Below, in pieces: positions 1 to 7,742 of a stretch of 60,365 nt of DNA. Position numbers and translations under genes: made by a program. The DNA lies in the NCBI GenBank assembly GCA_009840005.1, contig VXOR01000084.1, positions 1 to 60,365 on the forward strand, read 5' to 3'. The notes under the pieces were generated by a model, which worked only from the letters and a program-made list of their open reading frames with translations, had not been told where the DNA came from and did not search any database. Every line of letters starts with the position of its first letter. Position 1 is the first letter of the stretch. The DNA is from Gemmatimonadota bacterium (GTDB lineage: Bacteria > Latescibacterota > UBA2968 > UBA8231).

Positions 1-91
1 CCGCGACGTCGTCTTGCTGGAGGGCGAAGCGGGCGAAATCGCGGGGATAGGTGTGAATGAGATGTTTGGCGATGGTGTCAAATTCGGCCAT
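1..91 (-). CDS. Rpn-like (PD-(D/E)XK-type) hypothetical protein, N-terminal fragment
   Basis: The minus strand opens at an ATG (89-91) and reads to the window edge without a stop, giving about 30 residues that begin MAEFDTIAKHLIHTYPRDF. The phrase 'AKHLIHTYPRDFARF' resembles the start of the Rpn/transposase-like nuclease family common in cyanobacteria and uncultured bacteria. Family membership is inferred from this short stretch only; the catalytic part lies outside the window. A fossil of what looks like the same family's C-terminus lies just downstream at 251-561 on the other strand. Confidence 0.55.
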   Translation of the reverse strand, partial: MAEFDTIAKHLIHTYPRDFARFALQQDDVA

Positions 92-250
92 GTGCGCTGC
101 CTTGGGTTGCAGGTGAGGTGGTATCCACAACAGGCAAGAATCGTGCCACGGCGGCGACTGAGCGGGTAGGAGGGCTAGGAGGCGCTGGAGTGTAGCGGAA
201 AGGATACAGCAATGTGGGGTAAGAGAAAAAAGCTGCGCAACATCAATTAA

Positions 251-561
251 TTGACGCCCGGTCAACCCGTGCTCGACAGCGGGTCAGTGGGCTTGCTGCC
301 GCTTGCACCCCTGATGCAACCGCCAGCCGGACAGACCGAGGCCACGTGGCTGGAGCAATGTGTAGCCACGGCTTGGGACATGCCGCTAGAGCGGTCGGTC
401 AAAGCCGATGTTCTCACCGGGTTGACGCTTTTGAGCAGCTTAGTGTATAATCCTCAGTTGCGGCCATTGACGACGTGCCGCGTCTCAAGCAGTTGCATCG
501 GGCGGCCATACAGGTGCCCAGCCTCGAAGCCTTTAGGAACCTGCTAGACGCCGACGAGTAA
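251..561 (+). pseudogene. Fossil C-terminus of an Rpn-like family protein, frameshifted
   Basis: From 251 one frame reads GLLPLAPLMQPPAG, then TWLEQC and ADVLTGLTLLSSLVY, a pattern seen in the C-terminal half of Rpn-like/DUF4351-type proteins. Coding sense leaves this frame at about 445-469 and resumes in another frame as VPRLKQLHRAA and LEAFRNLL up to the TAA at 559-561. No N-terminal PD-(D/E)XK part is present. The best reading is a 5'-truncated, frameshifted remnant. Family assignment is from pattern recall, so it is moderate; the frame switch is directly visible. Confidence 0.5.
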
Positions 562-582
562 CCCCAACCAAGAGGAATACCC

Positions 583-1227
583 ATGAGCCAGTACTGGATT
601 GAAGACGGACAAACGCTGTTGTTCATCGGCGACAGCATCACCGACTGCGGCCGGCGCGGGGCCGAGGCCCCGCTGGGCAACGGATACGTGCGCCTGTTCA
701 CCGAGTTGGCCACGGCCCGCTTCCCCGAGCGGCGGGTCCGCTACATCAACAAAGGCATCGGCGGCAACCGCGTCACCGACTTAGCCGACCGCTGGCAGGA
801 CGACGTGCTCTATCACCGGCCAGACCGGCTGTCCGTCAAAATCGGCATCAACGACCTGCACAGCCATTTGCGCGGGGCCGAAGACGGCGTCGACCCGGCC
901 CGCTTCGCCGCCGTCTATGAACAAATACTAGCGACTACCCAAGACGAGCTGGGCTGTCCCCTCGTATTGCTCACCCCCTTTTACATCTCCACCGACCACA
1001 ACGGCCAGACCTTCCGCAGCCAAGTACTCGAACTATTGCCTCGGTACATCGAAGTAGTGGAGCAGCTAGCCGAGCGCTTTGACGCTCGCTTAGTGCGCCT
1101 GCACGACATCTTCCAACGGCAACTCCAGTACCACGACGCCGATACCTTCTGCCCCGAACCGGTCCATCCCAACCAAGCCGGACATTTGGTAATCGCCCAA
1201 GCCTTGATGGACGCTCTGACCGCGTAG
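583..1227 (+). CDS. SGNH/GDSL-family hydrolase
   Basis: A 214-residue esterase/lipase of the SGNH (GDSL) superfamily, probably an acyl- or acetyl-ester hydrolase acting on carbohydrates or lipids. Block I is FIGDSITDCGRR near residue 13 (nucleophile Ser in GDS). Block III is GIND near residue 88. Block V is PVHPNQAGH near residue 197, giving the catalytic Asp/His pair. Length matches compact cytoplasmic SGNH enzymes and no signal peptide is seen. A purine-rich AGAGGAA ribosome-binding site lies just before the ATG. Substrate cannot be predicted; deacetylation of polysaccharide fragments would fit the surrounding sugar-catabolic genes. Confidence 0.85.
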   Translation: MSQYWIEDGQTLLFIGDSITDCGRRGAEAPLGNGYVRLFTELATARFPERRVRYINKGIGGNRVTDLADRWQDDVLYHRPDRLSVKIGINDLHSHLRGAEDGVDPARFAAVYEQILATTQDELGCPLVLLTPFYISTDHNGQTFRSQVLELLPRYIEVVEQLAERFDARLVRLHDIFQRQLQYHDADTFCPEPVHPNQAGHLVIAQALMDALTA

Positions 1228-1249
1228 GAAATGTACGTCAGCTAGTACC

Positions 1250-1369
1250 TGATGTTACGCATTGTAGGGGCGGCCCTTGTGGAATCCTGCTGGCTGAATA
1301 CGGCGGTGTCGCATGGGTGCCACAAAGGACGCCCTACATCGACCGGTCCGGTACAGAGGCGTAACATCG
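1250..1369. repeat. MITE-like element A (TIR TGATGTTACGCA)
   Basis: This 120-bp stretch starts TGATGTTACGCA and ends with the imperfect complement GGCGTAACATC. An inner inverted pair, TGTAGGGGCGGCCCTTGTGG against the complement of CCACAAAGGACGCCCTACA, extends the termini. The interior has no convincing coding sequence. The same termini bound elements at 41253-41416 and 60191-60273, and a solo end occurs at 9530-9540, so this is read as a non-autonomous, MITE-like family member. It fills much of the gene-free interval 1228-1550. Confidence 0.6.
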
Positions 1370-1398
1370 GTAGGGGGCGGTTTGAAACCGCCCCCTAC
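1370..1398. repeat. GC-rich palindrome, copy 1
   Basis: A perfect 14-bp inverted repeat, GTAGGGGGCGGTTT, and its complement around one central G. It sits directly after element A and upstream of the S55 lipoprotein gene. A nearly identical copy lies just downstream of that gene at 3837-3868. It could form a strong hairpin; whether it acts as terminator, REP-like element or insertion target is not shown. Confidence 0.75.
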
Positions 1399-1550
1399 TT
1401 CCATCCCCAACCTTTCACAAAACGGCCATTCGGCGTACATTTTTAAAACTTCTCCCCTTAACTTAGATCAGACCCATTACCCACATCGCCATCTCCCGCT
1501 TGAACTGCCCACACCGCATACACCCTAACCTATATAGGAGAGCATGTAAT

Positions 1551-3830
1551 ATGCCGATCCGTTTAGCCCTACTCGCCTTCGCCGTTGCTCTTTGGAGTTG
1601 TGGAGACGACGATGCTGCCCCAACGGCGGCGGCCGTCGATTCGATGATCGCCACCGCGGATTCCATGCTGGTCGCTGCCAATACCATGATGGCCACTGCG
1701 GATTCGATGATTACGGCGGCCAATGCCATGGTCGCCGCCGACGCCGATTCTACTATCGCCGCCGACGCCGCTGCCATGCTGGCCGCTGCTAATGACATGA
1801 TGACTACCGCGAATTCGATGGTCGTCGCCGCCAATGCCATGGTCGCGGCCGACGCGGATTCCACCATTGCCGCTGATGCTGCTTCCATGCTAGCCGCTGC
1901 TAATACCATGATCGCCGCCGCTGACTCTATGCTGGCGTCGGCCGGTTCCATACTGGCCCCAGAAGCGGTTGTGCGGCCCACCGGGGAGTTAAAGCCTTGG
2001 GATCTTTCGGTGATTGTCACGGCTGACGAGGTCCGGGCCATGCCGCCGGGCACGACCGTATTCATGCGCACTGAATTTGCCAACGGCGAACTGGCGGACC
2101 TCGAAATGACCTTCGTGCAGGTGGTCGATGATTTTCTGCCGCCCATGCCGATTTACATGTTTGAAGCCTCCGACCCGGCGCTGATACAAATCGGCGGCGT
2201 GGCACAAGGCATGAGCGGATCGCCCGTTTTTACCGAGCAGGGCACTTGGGGGGCCATTGGGTATGGATTTAACGGCCAGACCAGCCCGCCGTACTACGGT
2301 TTTGCCACCCCCATCGAATGGGTCATTGGCACCGAGGGGCTCGTGCCAGCGGCCAAGCCCACCGCCACGTGGGAAGGGTACAGCATCAGCCCCCTAGAAA
2401 TCCCCTTGCTCAACACCGGACTCAACGGGGTGCGTCGGCTGCCGGAAGGACGCTCGTCCCTGCTGAGCAAGACTGTCGCCGCGGGCCTGACCCAAGAGCG
2501 CCAAGCGAGCTTTGAGGCCGGCCGGCCCCTGACGGTTGGGTTGCTGCTCGGCGAGCTTACGCTCGGCGCGTTGGGCACCATATCGTACGTCGATGGCAAC
2601 CGGGTCTATGGATTTGGGCATCCAATGAATAGTTCGGGGCCGGTGGAGCTTCCCATAATTGAAGCAAAGGTGCTCGGCGAAGTTTCCAATTTGTCCTCTC
2701 CATTTAAGTACGGGACGCTCAATCCAACAGTGCGCGGGACGCTGACCGAAGACCGCTTGCCGGCCGTGCGCGGCGTCCTCGATCAGGAACCAGACCTAGT
2801 ACCTATTAAGAGCGTCTATACATTTCCGTCGGGCAGCGAACTCGAACTTACGCACCGGATGGCTGTTGGCATCAGCCCGTATGCCTCGCTCGATCTCGTC
2901 GCCAATGCCTTCTTTGCTCCCTTGGTCAACCGGGTTGACAACGATCCTGAGCACAGCATCCGCGTTACAGCGGATATTGCTTTTACCGGCTCCGATTCAA
3001 CCCTCACCCGCTCCCGGCTCTACTCTTCACCGGGTGGACGGCTCTTAGCTTCCATCTACGATGCCTATGGCGACGTGTCATTCGCACTTGAGGAACTTAT
3101 GACGCGCAACGATTACGCCGTCCATGTGCGCGAGGCTGAGGTGCAGGTCGCAGTGATTCCCGGAACCCGTTTCGCCACCATAGCGAAGGTTACGGCTGAT
3201 TCGGTCGTCAGTCTTGGCAGTGCGCTTAACATTACCACGGCGCTACGCGTGGGACGCACTGAAGACCGAGAAATCGCGCTAGCCCTCAGCGTGCCGGATA
3301 CGCTTTGGCCGGGCTTTTACCAACTCGAAGTGGGGTCCGCCGCAACATTAGGCGACGATGCACTGCTGTTTGGGCCACCACCGGGCTATTTTGAGGACGA
3401 GGAATCGCTCGACGATGTTTTCGCCCGCCTGAATAAACCCGACGAAAACGTCCTCTTAAAAGCCCGTCTGACGTTTCTCGCGCCACCCGAGCCCGAGCTG
3501 CCGCCTGAGTTTGAAGCGGAGGAGGGTGAAGGGATGCCGGAAGAGGGTGAGACCGAAGGAGAAGCAGGCGACGGCGAAGGGGAGGAGCCTGAAAGTGAAG
3601 GCGATCCCGAAGGCGAAAACGGTGAAGGCGAAGGCGAAGGTGAAAGCGAAGGAGGCGAAGGCGAGGAAGGCTACGATGGGCATCTGCCTCTCGAAGCTCT
3701 TCCTCCCGGCCCGCCGCCCGCGCCCCCAGCACCTATTTCTACGCAGCAAGACGTCGATCTATTGCTCCAAGGTATCCAATTCCTTGAGGTAGAAGTGGTG
3801 GTAGGGGAAGAAGAAGTAATAGAAGAATAG
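1551..3830 (+). CDS. Lipoprotein with SpoIVB-type (S55) peptidase domain, repeat stalk and acidic tail
   Basis: A 759-residue exported protein. The ATG at 1551 is chosen because it follows TATAGGAGAG and starts a short signal peptide ending in LWSC, a relaxed lipobox with Cys17. Residues ~20-130 are Ala/Asp/Met-rich repeats (units such as ADSMIATA), including a near-duplicate block with MVAADADSTIAADAA, probably a helical stalk. A SpoIVB S55-like region follows: GMSGSPVF with candidate nucleophile Ser224, then VYGFGHPM with His357. About residues 655-710 are Glu/Gly-rich, followed by a Pro-rich stretch. SpoIVB itself is a sporulation protease, so here only the fold is implied; a surface or periplasmic protease or scaffold is inferred. 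The order of candidate Ser and His differs from SpoIVB, so activity is uncertain. Confidence 0.78.
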   Translation: MPIRLALLAFAVALWSCGDDDAAPTAAAVDSMIATADSMLVAANTMMATADSMITAANAMVAADADSTIAADAAAMLAAANDMMTTANSMVVAANAMVAADADSTIAADAASMLAAANTMIAAADSMLASAGSILAPEAVVRPTGELKPWDLSVIVTADEVRAMPPGTTVFMRTEFANGELADLEMTFVQVVDDFLPPMPIYMFEASDPALIQIGGVAQGMSGSPVFTEQGTWGAIGYGFNGQTSPPYYGFATPIEWVIGTEGLVPAAKPTATWEGYSISPLEIPLLNTGLNGVRRLPEGRSSLLSKTVAAGLTQERQASFEAGRPLTVGLLLGELTLGALGTISYVDGNRVYGFGHPMNSSGPVELPIIEAKVLGEVSNLSSPFKYGTLNPTVRGTLTEDRLPAVRGVLDQEPDLVPIKSVYTFPSGSELELTHRMAVGISPYASLDLVANAFFAPLVNRVDNDPEHSIRVTADIAFTGSDSTLTRSRLYSSPGGRLLASIYDAYGDVSFALEELMTRNDYAVHVREAEVQVAVIPGTRFATIAKVTADSVVSLGSALNITTALRVGRTEDREIALALSVPDTLWPGFYQLEVGSAATLGDDALLFGPPPGYFEDEESLDDVFARLNKPDENVLLKARLTFLAPPEPELPPEFEAEEGEGMPEEGETEGEAGDGEGEEPESEGDPEGENGEGEGEGESEGGEGEEGYDGHLPLEALPPGPPPAPPAPISTQQDVDLLLQGIQFLEVEVVVGEEEVIEE

Positions 3831-3836
3831 CACCCA

Positions 3837-3868
3837 TGTAGGGGGCGGTTTGCAAACCGCCCCCTACA
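3837..3868. repeat. GC-rich palindrome, copy 2 / possible bidirectional terminator
   Basis: A perfect 16+16-bp palindrome whose left arm is TGTAGGGGGCGGTTTG. It lies 6 bp after the S55 gene stop and between convergent genes (the next gene, 3901-4995, is on the minus strand), so it may act as a bidirectional terminator. It matches the palindrome at 1370-1398 except for the central bases and two outer bases. Confidence 0.75.
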
Positions 3869-3900
3869 CCTGCCGGTTCGACGCCGGCGCGTACTATCCG

Positions 3901-4995
3901 TTAATAATCCGCCACTGACCCATCCCGCAGCCGATTATCCGGCCACGTAAACTGCCGTCCGCGCTCCTGCCCCACGGCAATGGCCTTTTCTTCGTCGATC
4001 TCCACGCCCAACCCCGGCCCTTCCGGCAGCGACGCATATCCCTCGGCATCCAACGTCCACGTCTTGTGCGCCACGCCTGCGGGCAACTGGTGCTCGTAGC
4101 CCTCGTGGATGAGGAAAAACGCCACCGCGGCCGCCACGTGTAGGCTCGCCGTCAGGCCCAAAAACGACATGGTGCAATGCGGGGCAATCGGCACGTGATG
4201 CGCCTCGCACAGCGCAGCAACCTTCCGCATCTGGCTGATGCCGCCGCCGTGGCCGCAGTCGGGCTGCAAGATATCTATTACTTGGGCCTCCAAAATCTCG
4301 CGCACCTCCCAAATAGTGCGGTCGCGCTCGCCAGTCGCCAACGGCACGGGCACAGCCGCGCGCAGCTTGTGCATGGCCTCAATGTTGCCCGGCACCCACG
4401 CCTCTTCCAAAAACAGCAAGTCGTCCGGCTTGAGATAACCGGCAAACTGCTTGACCAGCGGCAGCGGCAACATGCTGTGCGCATCGAACATCACCGCTCC
4501 ATCCGGCCCCACCTTGGCGCGCGCATCGGCCACCCGCTGCACCAACTCCGCCACCTCGGCCGGCGTCCCCGCGTGATATTGCGCGCCCCCAGGGCCAACC
4601 TTGATCGCCTTGGGACTGGGATACATCCACACCTTGTCGCGGCAGGGGCCGCCCAACAGGCGATACACTGGCACCTGATGGAGCTTGCCGGCAAGGTCCC
4701 ACAACGCCATGTCAATAGCCGAAATCACGTGTACCATCAGCCCGCCGCCGCGCAGATTGCGATGAGCGCGGAACATCCGCTGCCAGTGGTGCTCAATGCG
4801 CGTCGGATTTTCGCCGACGATGAGCGAGCCCAGCGACTCGGCCAAGGCACAGGCGACCTTGGTCTCCATGTTGTTGATCTCACCCCAGCCAACCACCCCC
4901 ATATTCGTCTCTACCTTCACGTAGCCCTTGGCCCCCACCGGAATGGCCGTCAGGCGCTCGACCCGAATGGCCGAGCCGCGATCTTCTACTGTCAT
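3901..4995 (-). CDS. Mandelate racemase/muconate lactonizing enzyme family (sugar-acid dehydratase-like)
   Basis: A 364-residue enolase-superfamily enzyme expected to abstract a proton alpha to a carboxylate, most likely dehydrating an aldonic or uronic sugar acid. The N-terminal capping domain (1-~110) is followed by the barrel with metal ligands Asp171 (MFDAH), Glu197 (LEEAW) and Glu223 (TGER). His273 in APHCTMS is a candidate catalytic base. The gene starts at an ATG behind AGGAGGAAG. It is convergent with the S55 lipoprotein gene. Exact substrate (galactonate, mannonate, gluconate or other) cannot be assigned from sequence alone. Confidence 0.85.
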   Translation of the reverse strand: MTVEDRGSAIRVERLTAIPVGAKGYVKVETNMGVVGWGEINNMETKVACALAESLGSLIVGENPTRIEHHWQRMFRAHRNLRGGGLMVHVISAIDMALWDLAGKLHQVPVYRLLGGPCRDKVWMYPSPKAIKVGPGGAQYHAGTPAEVAELVQRVADARAKVGPDGAVMFDAHSMLPLPLVKQFAGYLKPDDLLFLEEAWVPGNIEAMHKLRAAVPVPLATGERDRTIWEVREILEAQVIDILQPDCGHGGGISQMRKVAALCEAHHVPIAPHCTMSFLGLTASLHVAAAVAFFLIHEGYEHQLPAGVAHKTWTLDAEGYASLPEGPGLGVEIDEEKAIAVGQERGRQFTWPDNRLRDGSVADY

Positions 4996-5030
4996 CTGCT
5001 TCCTCCTAGTTTTAAAATTTGCCTCTAACG

Positions 5031-5192
5031 CTATTCTGCTGTGGCTACAACTCTTTCAACCTCCGCTGCCAGCCGTTGGAATGCGGCTAATCCGTATAGA
5101 GGGCTAAAATCGCCGATCATTTCAGCTACGCGATGGGCGCTCGACCGCCAGTTGAAACGCTTTAGGCGACGCCCTTGGGCTGCATATCCTCC
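5031..5192 (-). pseudogene. Possible fossil C-terminus of a glycosyltransferase-like protein
   Basis: Downstream of and partly overlapping the ATPase gene, the minus strand has an open frame without a start, reading RRLKRFNWRSSAHRVAEMI, then FSPLYGLAAFQRLAAEVE, to a TAG at 5031-5033. The phrase 'RFNWRSSAHRVAEMI' resembles the C-terminal end of family 1 glycosyltransferases. It is short and lacks any upstream domain, so it may be a relic or chance. Confidence 0.28.
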
Positions 5193-6706
5193 CTATCGAC
5201 TACCCGTTTCTGCTTTGATACCTCTATGTAATTCTTAGGCAGCACCGGATTCAGATAAGGGAGCAGATCGCCGCGAGCAGCATCTTCGCTCACTTTGGCT
5301 CGCCAAGTATCAGACAGGCAGAGAAAGTGAGCCTTTTTACAAAGGCGTCCTTCCTCGTCTATGGCCTCCCTTGTCTTTACAAATACAACGCTATCATCCG
5401 GGACTTGTTGGAATACTGAAGGCGAGTGAGTATTGACAATCACTTGGCGTAGTGGATTATCCTCCCCAACAGGCTCTTGGGTATCCACCGCAATATCCCT
5501 GAGCAGTTGCAGTATGGCCGGAATTCGCGCCGGATGAATACCGTTTTCCGGCTCTTCCAAACAAATCACTCCCTGCATCTGCGGGTCGCTCTCCAAGACG
5601 GCCAGAGCGAGGAAGCGTAAGGTGCCATCCGACAAGGCACGTGCTGGATGAAAGGTACCCTCCTCGTTTTTTACATGTAATGTCAAAAGCTCCCGCTTCT
5701 CATCCCGATCTATCTTGATCTCATGTACACCGTCGATGAGTTCGGCTAAGCGGTTGGCAATCTGGCTATATACTCTTGCCACGTTTTGAGTTGTGAGTTC
5801 AAGTTGACTCGCCAAGTCCCGAAGCTGTTGTGAAGTGATGGCTTGGCCTTGACTCTCTGACTCCGAGCCCTCGACAGTACTGACATGTTGTCCATCATGG
5901 CGACCCAAGCGATACAACGTAGCGGCCAGATGGCGACCATCCGCTTCTAAGCGTGTAGAAGCACTAAATTCATCGGGCTTTCTCAGGGCCGAAGGTTCTA
6001 GTTGCAACATCTGCCAAGATTCCATTTCTCGGCGAGCAGCCAATACCGTAGGGCTTTCCGCCGCATTGGCTATGGAAAGCACCGTGCGAGGTAGGTTAGT
6101 AGCTGATCGGGGCAAGGGACGACCACTGCTGCCACCATCCTGATGTAGTTTTATGACTTTATTTTCCCCCTCGCCGGTGGTTGAAATGAAATAGGGGGCG
6201 TGGCGCTTGCCGTACACTGCGGATTTGCGCCAATCCTTTGCGCTGTGAGGAAATAAAAGAAGTCGGGGGGCGTTGCCGTGGGTGATATGGACTAATTCTT
6301 CTTTAACGATAGCGAGATTACCTCGCACCAAGCTGTCAGCCGTCTCTCGGTAAGCAAGCTCTAGGGAATAGCGCAAAAATGTAATACTGGCTTCGGCCTC
6401 CTGCCCCAAGTCGTCAATGGCCTGCCGCGGCACGATCATCTCTGCCTCAAAGGTCATACGCTCAGCATAGTGGTCTCCTACGCGGTGGAAAAGGTCGCGC
6501 ACGTGTGCCGTACGGCTGTCTTGGTCGCGCACGGCGGCGGCAGCTTCCATGAGCGTGTGATTGGCCAGTGCGCTCAAAAACCGAATCGCGTCGAACAAGT
6601 TTGACTTACCCACCCCATTCGGCCCGACCACACAGGTAAACGGACCGAGGTACAAATCCACATCCACCAAATTTTTGAAGTTAGAGACTTTCAGTCTGGT
6701 CAACAT
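5162..6706 (-). CDS. OLD/RecF-like AAA (ABC-type) ATPase
   Basis: A 514-residue ATPase of the AAA_21/OLD-like class. The Walker A motif GPNGVGKSN is at residues 28-36. Walker B/signature region CLEEPENGIHP and the switch-like NTHSP lie in the C-terminal third, with a long helical insertion between. Such proteins bind DNA ends or act in phage-defence and repair modules, often beside a nuclease partner. No TOPRIM domain is apparent at its C-terminus and no partner gene adjoins it, so it appears to be an orphan. An ATG behind GAGGAGATG supports the start; it is divergent from the RraA-family gene at 6882. Confidence 0.85.
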   Translation of the reverse strand: MLTRLKVSNFKNLVDVDLYLGPFTCVVGPNGVGKSNLFDAIRFLSALANHTLMEAAAAVRDQDSRTAHVRDLFHRVGDHYAERMTFEAEMIVPRQAIDDLGQEAEASITFLRYSLELAYRETADSLVRGNLAIVKEELVHITHGNAPRLLLFPHSAKDWRKSAVYGKRHAPYFISTTGEGENKVIKLHQDGGSSGRPLPRSATNLPRTVLSIANAAESPTVLAARREMESWQMLQLEPSALRKPDEFSASTRLEADGRHLAATLYRLGRHDGQHVSTVEGSESESQGQAITSQQLRDLASQLELTTQNVARVYSQIANRLAELIDGVHEIKIDRDEKRELLTLHVKNEEGTFHPARALSDGTLRFLALAVLESDPQMQGVICLEEPENGIHPARIPAILQLLRDIAVDTQEPVGEDNPLRQVIVNTHSPSVFQQVPDDSVVFVKTREAIDEEGRLCKKAHFLCLSDTWRAKVSEDAARGDLLPYLNPVLPKNYIEVSKQKRVVDREDMQPKGVA

Positions 6707-6881
6707 AGATCATCTCCTCATTGGGAGGACTCACCTCTCTTGGTTCCTTCACGACCGCTCACTATGCCAGCTATCCAATAATAGGCAACCCCTTAAACCC
6801 CTGCTACCTCTTGGCATTGGCCCTACCGACGCCTCGTTCTTAGCTTAAATGGAATACCCGCACTTAACGACAGGAGATATC

Positions 6882-7616
6882 ATGGTCGAAACTAACGACA
6901 TCCAACGCCCCTCCAAAGACCTCATCGATGCCCTCGCCCCCATCTCCAGCGCGACCGCAGCCGGCGAACTGGCCCGCTTGGGCATCCGCGACCCCCACAT
7001 CCAAGGCCCCGTCGCTCGCATCCCGGGCAAACACGTCGTCGGCCCAGCTCTGACCTTGCAGTTCATGCCCAAGCGCGAAGACCAATACTCGGTCGATGAA
7101 TACGCCGACCCAGAAAAACAACTCCACCGCCACGCCCTGTACCACACCCAACCCGGCGACATCATCGTCGTCGATGCGCGCGGCGATATGCACAGCGGCG
7201 TCTTCGGCGAGATGATGCTCACCTTCTTCATGGGGCGCGGCGGCATCGGCGCGGTCATCGACGGCTGCATTCGCGACTTTCCCCAAGTACTCAAAGACCT
7301 CAACATCGGGCTTTGGCTGCGCGGCACAACCCCCAACTTCCACACCCAAACCAACATCTTTCCCTTCGCGGTCAACGTGCCCATCGCCTGCGGCGACACC
7401 CTCGTCATGCCCGGCGACATTATCGTCGCCGACGACGACGGTGCCACCGTCGTCCCAGCCCAACTCGCTCCCGAACTAACCGAAAAGGCCCAAGCCCACG
7501 CCGAGTGGGAGGACTTCAGCCGCATGAAGCTGGCCGAGGGCGGCCACCTGCGCAAGTACTACCCGCTCAGCGAAGAAGCCCGCGCCGAATACGAAGCATG
7601 GAAGAGTGTTCAGTGA
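6882..7616 (+). CDS. RraA / HMG-aldolase family protein
   Basis: A 244-residue protein of the RraA-like fold, which includes 4-hydroxy-4-methyl-2-oxoglutarate/oxaloacetate aldolases and RNase E regulators. Key signatures are the GEMMLTFFMGRGGIGAV loop and DGCIRD (Arg/Asp metal-site pair). An upstream in-frame ATG at 6849 exists, but the ATG at 6882 follows an ACAGGAGATATC ribosome-binding site and is preferred. Beside dehydratases and sulfatases, an aldolase or lyase acting on 2-oxo acids is more likely than RNA-processing control; this is inference. The gene precedes the sulfatase at 7743 in the same direction. Confidence 0.85.
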   Translation: MVETNDIQRPSKDLIDALAPISSATAAGELARLGIRDPHIQGPVARIPGKHVVGPALTLQFMPKREDQYSVDEYADPEKQLHRHALYHTQPGDIIVVDARGDMHSGVFGEMMLTFFMGRGGIGAVIDGCIRDFPQVLKDLNIGLWLRGTTPNFHTQTNIFPFAVNVPIACGDTLVMPGDIIVADDDGATVVPAQLAPELTEKAQAHAEWEDFSRMKLAEGGHLRKYYPLSEEARAEYEAWKSVQ

Positions 7617-7740
7617 CCAGTGATTAGTGGCCAGTGCCCCTCCCCACAGGGATTGAGGGAACTGACCACCGACCACTACCTTCCCTCTCCCTACAGGGGG
7701 TTGAGGGAACTGACCACCGACCACTAACCACGGACCACTA
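7617..7740. repeat. Tandem CCACTA-type intergenic repeat
   Basis: The gap between the RraA gene and the sulfatase holds two copies of a ~45-bp unit (ACAGGG..TTGAGGGAACTGACC followed by ACCGACCACTA), plus degenerate CAGTGACCAGTGATTAGTGG and ACCACGGACCACTA. Similar CCACTAACCACTA tracts occur at 19981-20073 and near 58135-58170. No coding sense was seen. Confidence 0.6.
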
Positions 7741-7742
7741 CC

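Noticed and set aside
1463..2146. Minus-strand Ala/Met/Ser-rich open frame opposite the S55 stalk repeats
   Set aside because: Repeat-driven antisense shadow; no start signal and no domain.
3511..3792. Lysine-rich open frame overlapping the acidic tail of the S55 gene
   Set aside because: It is the shifted-frame shadow of the Glu/Gly repeat codons; it lacks a ribosome-binding site.
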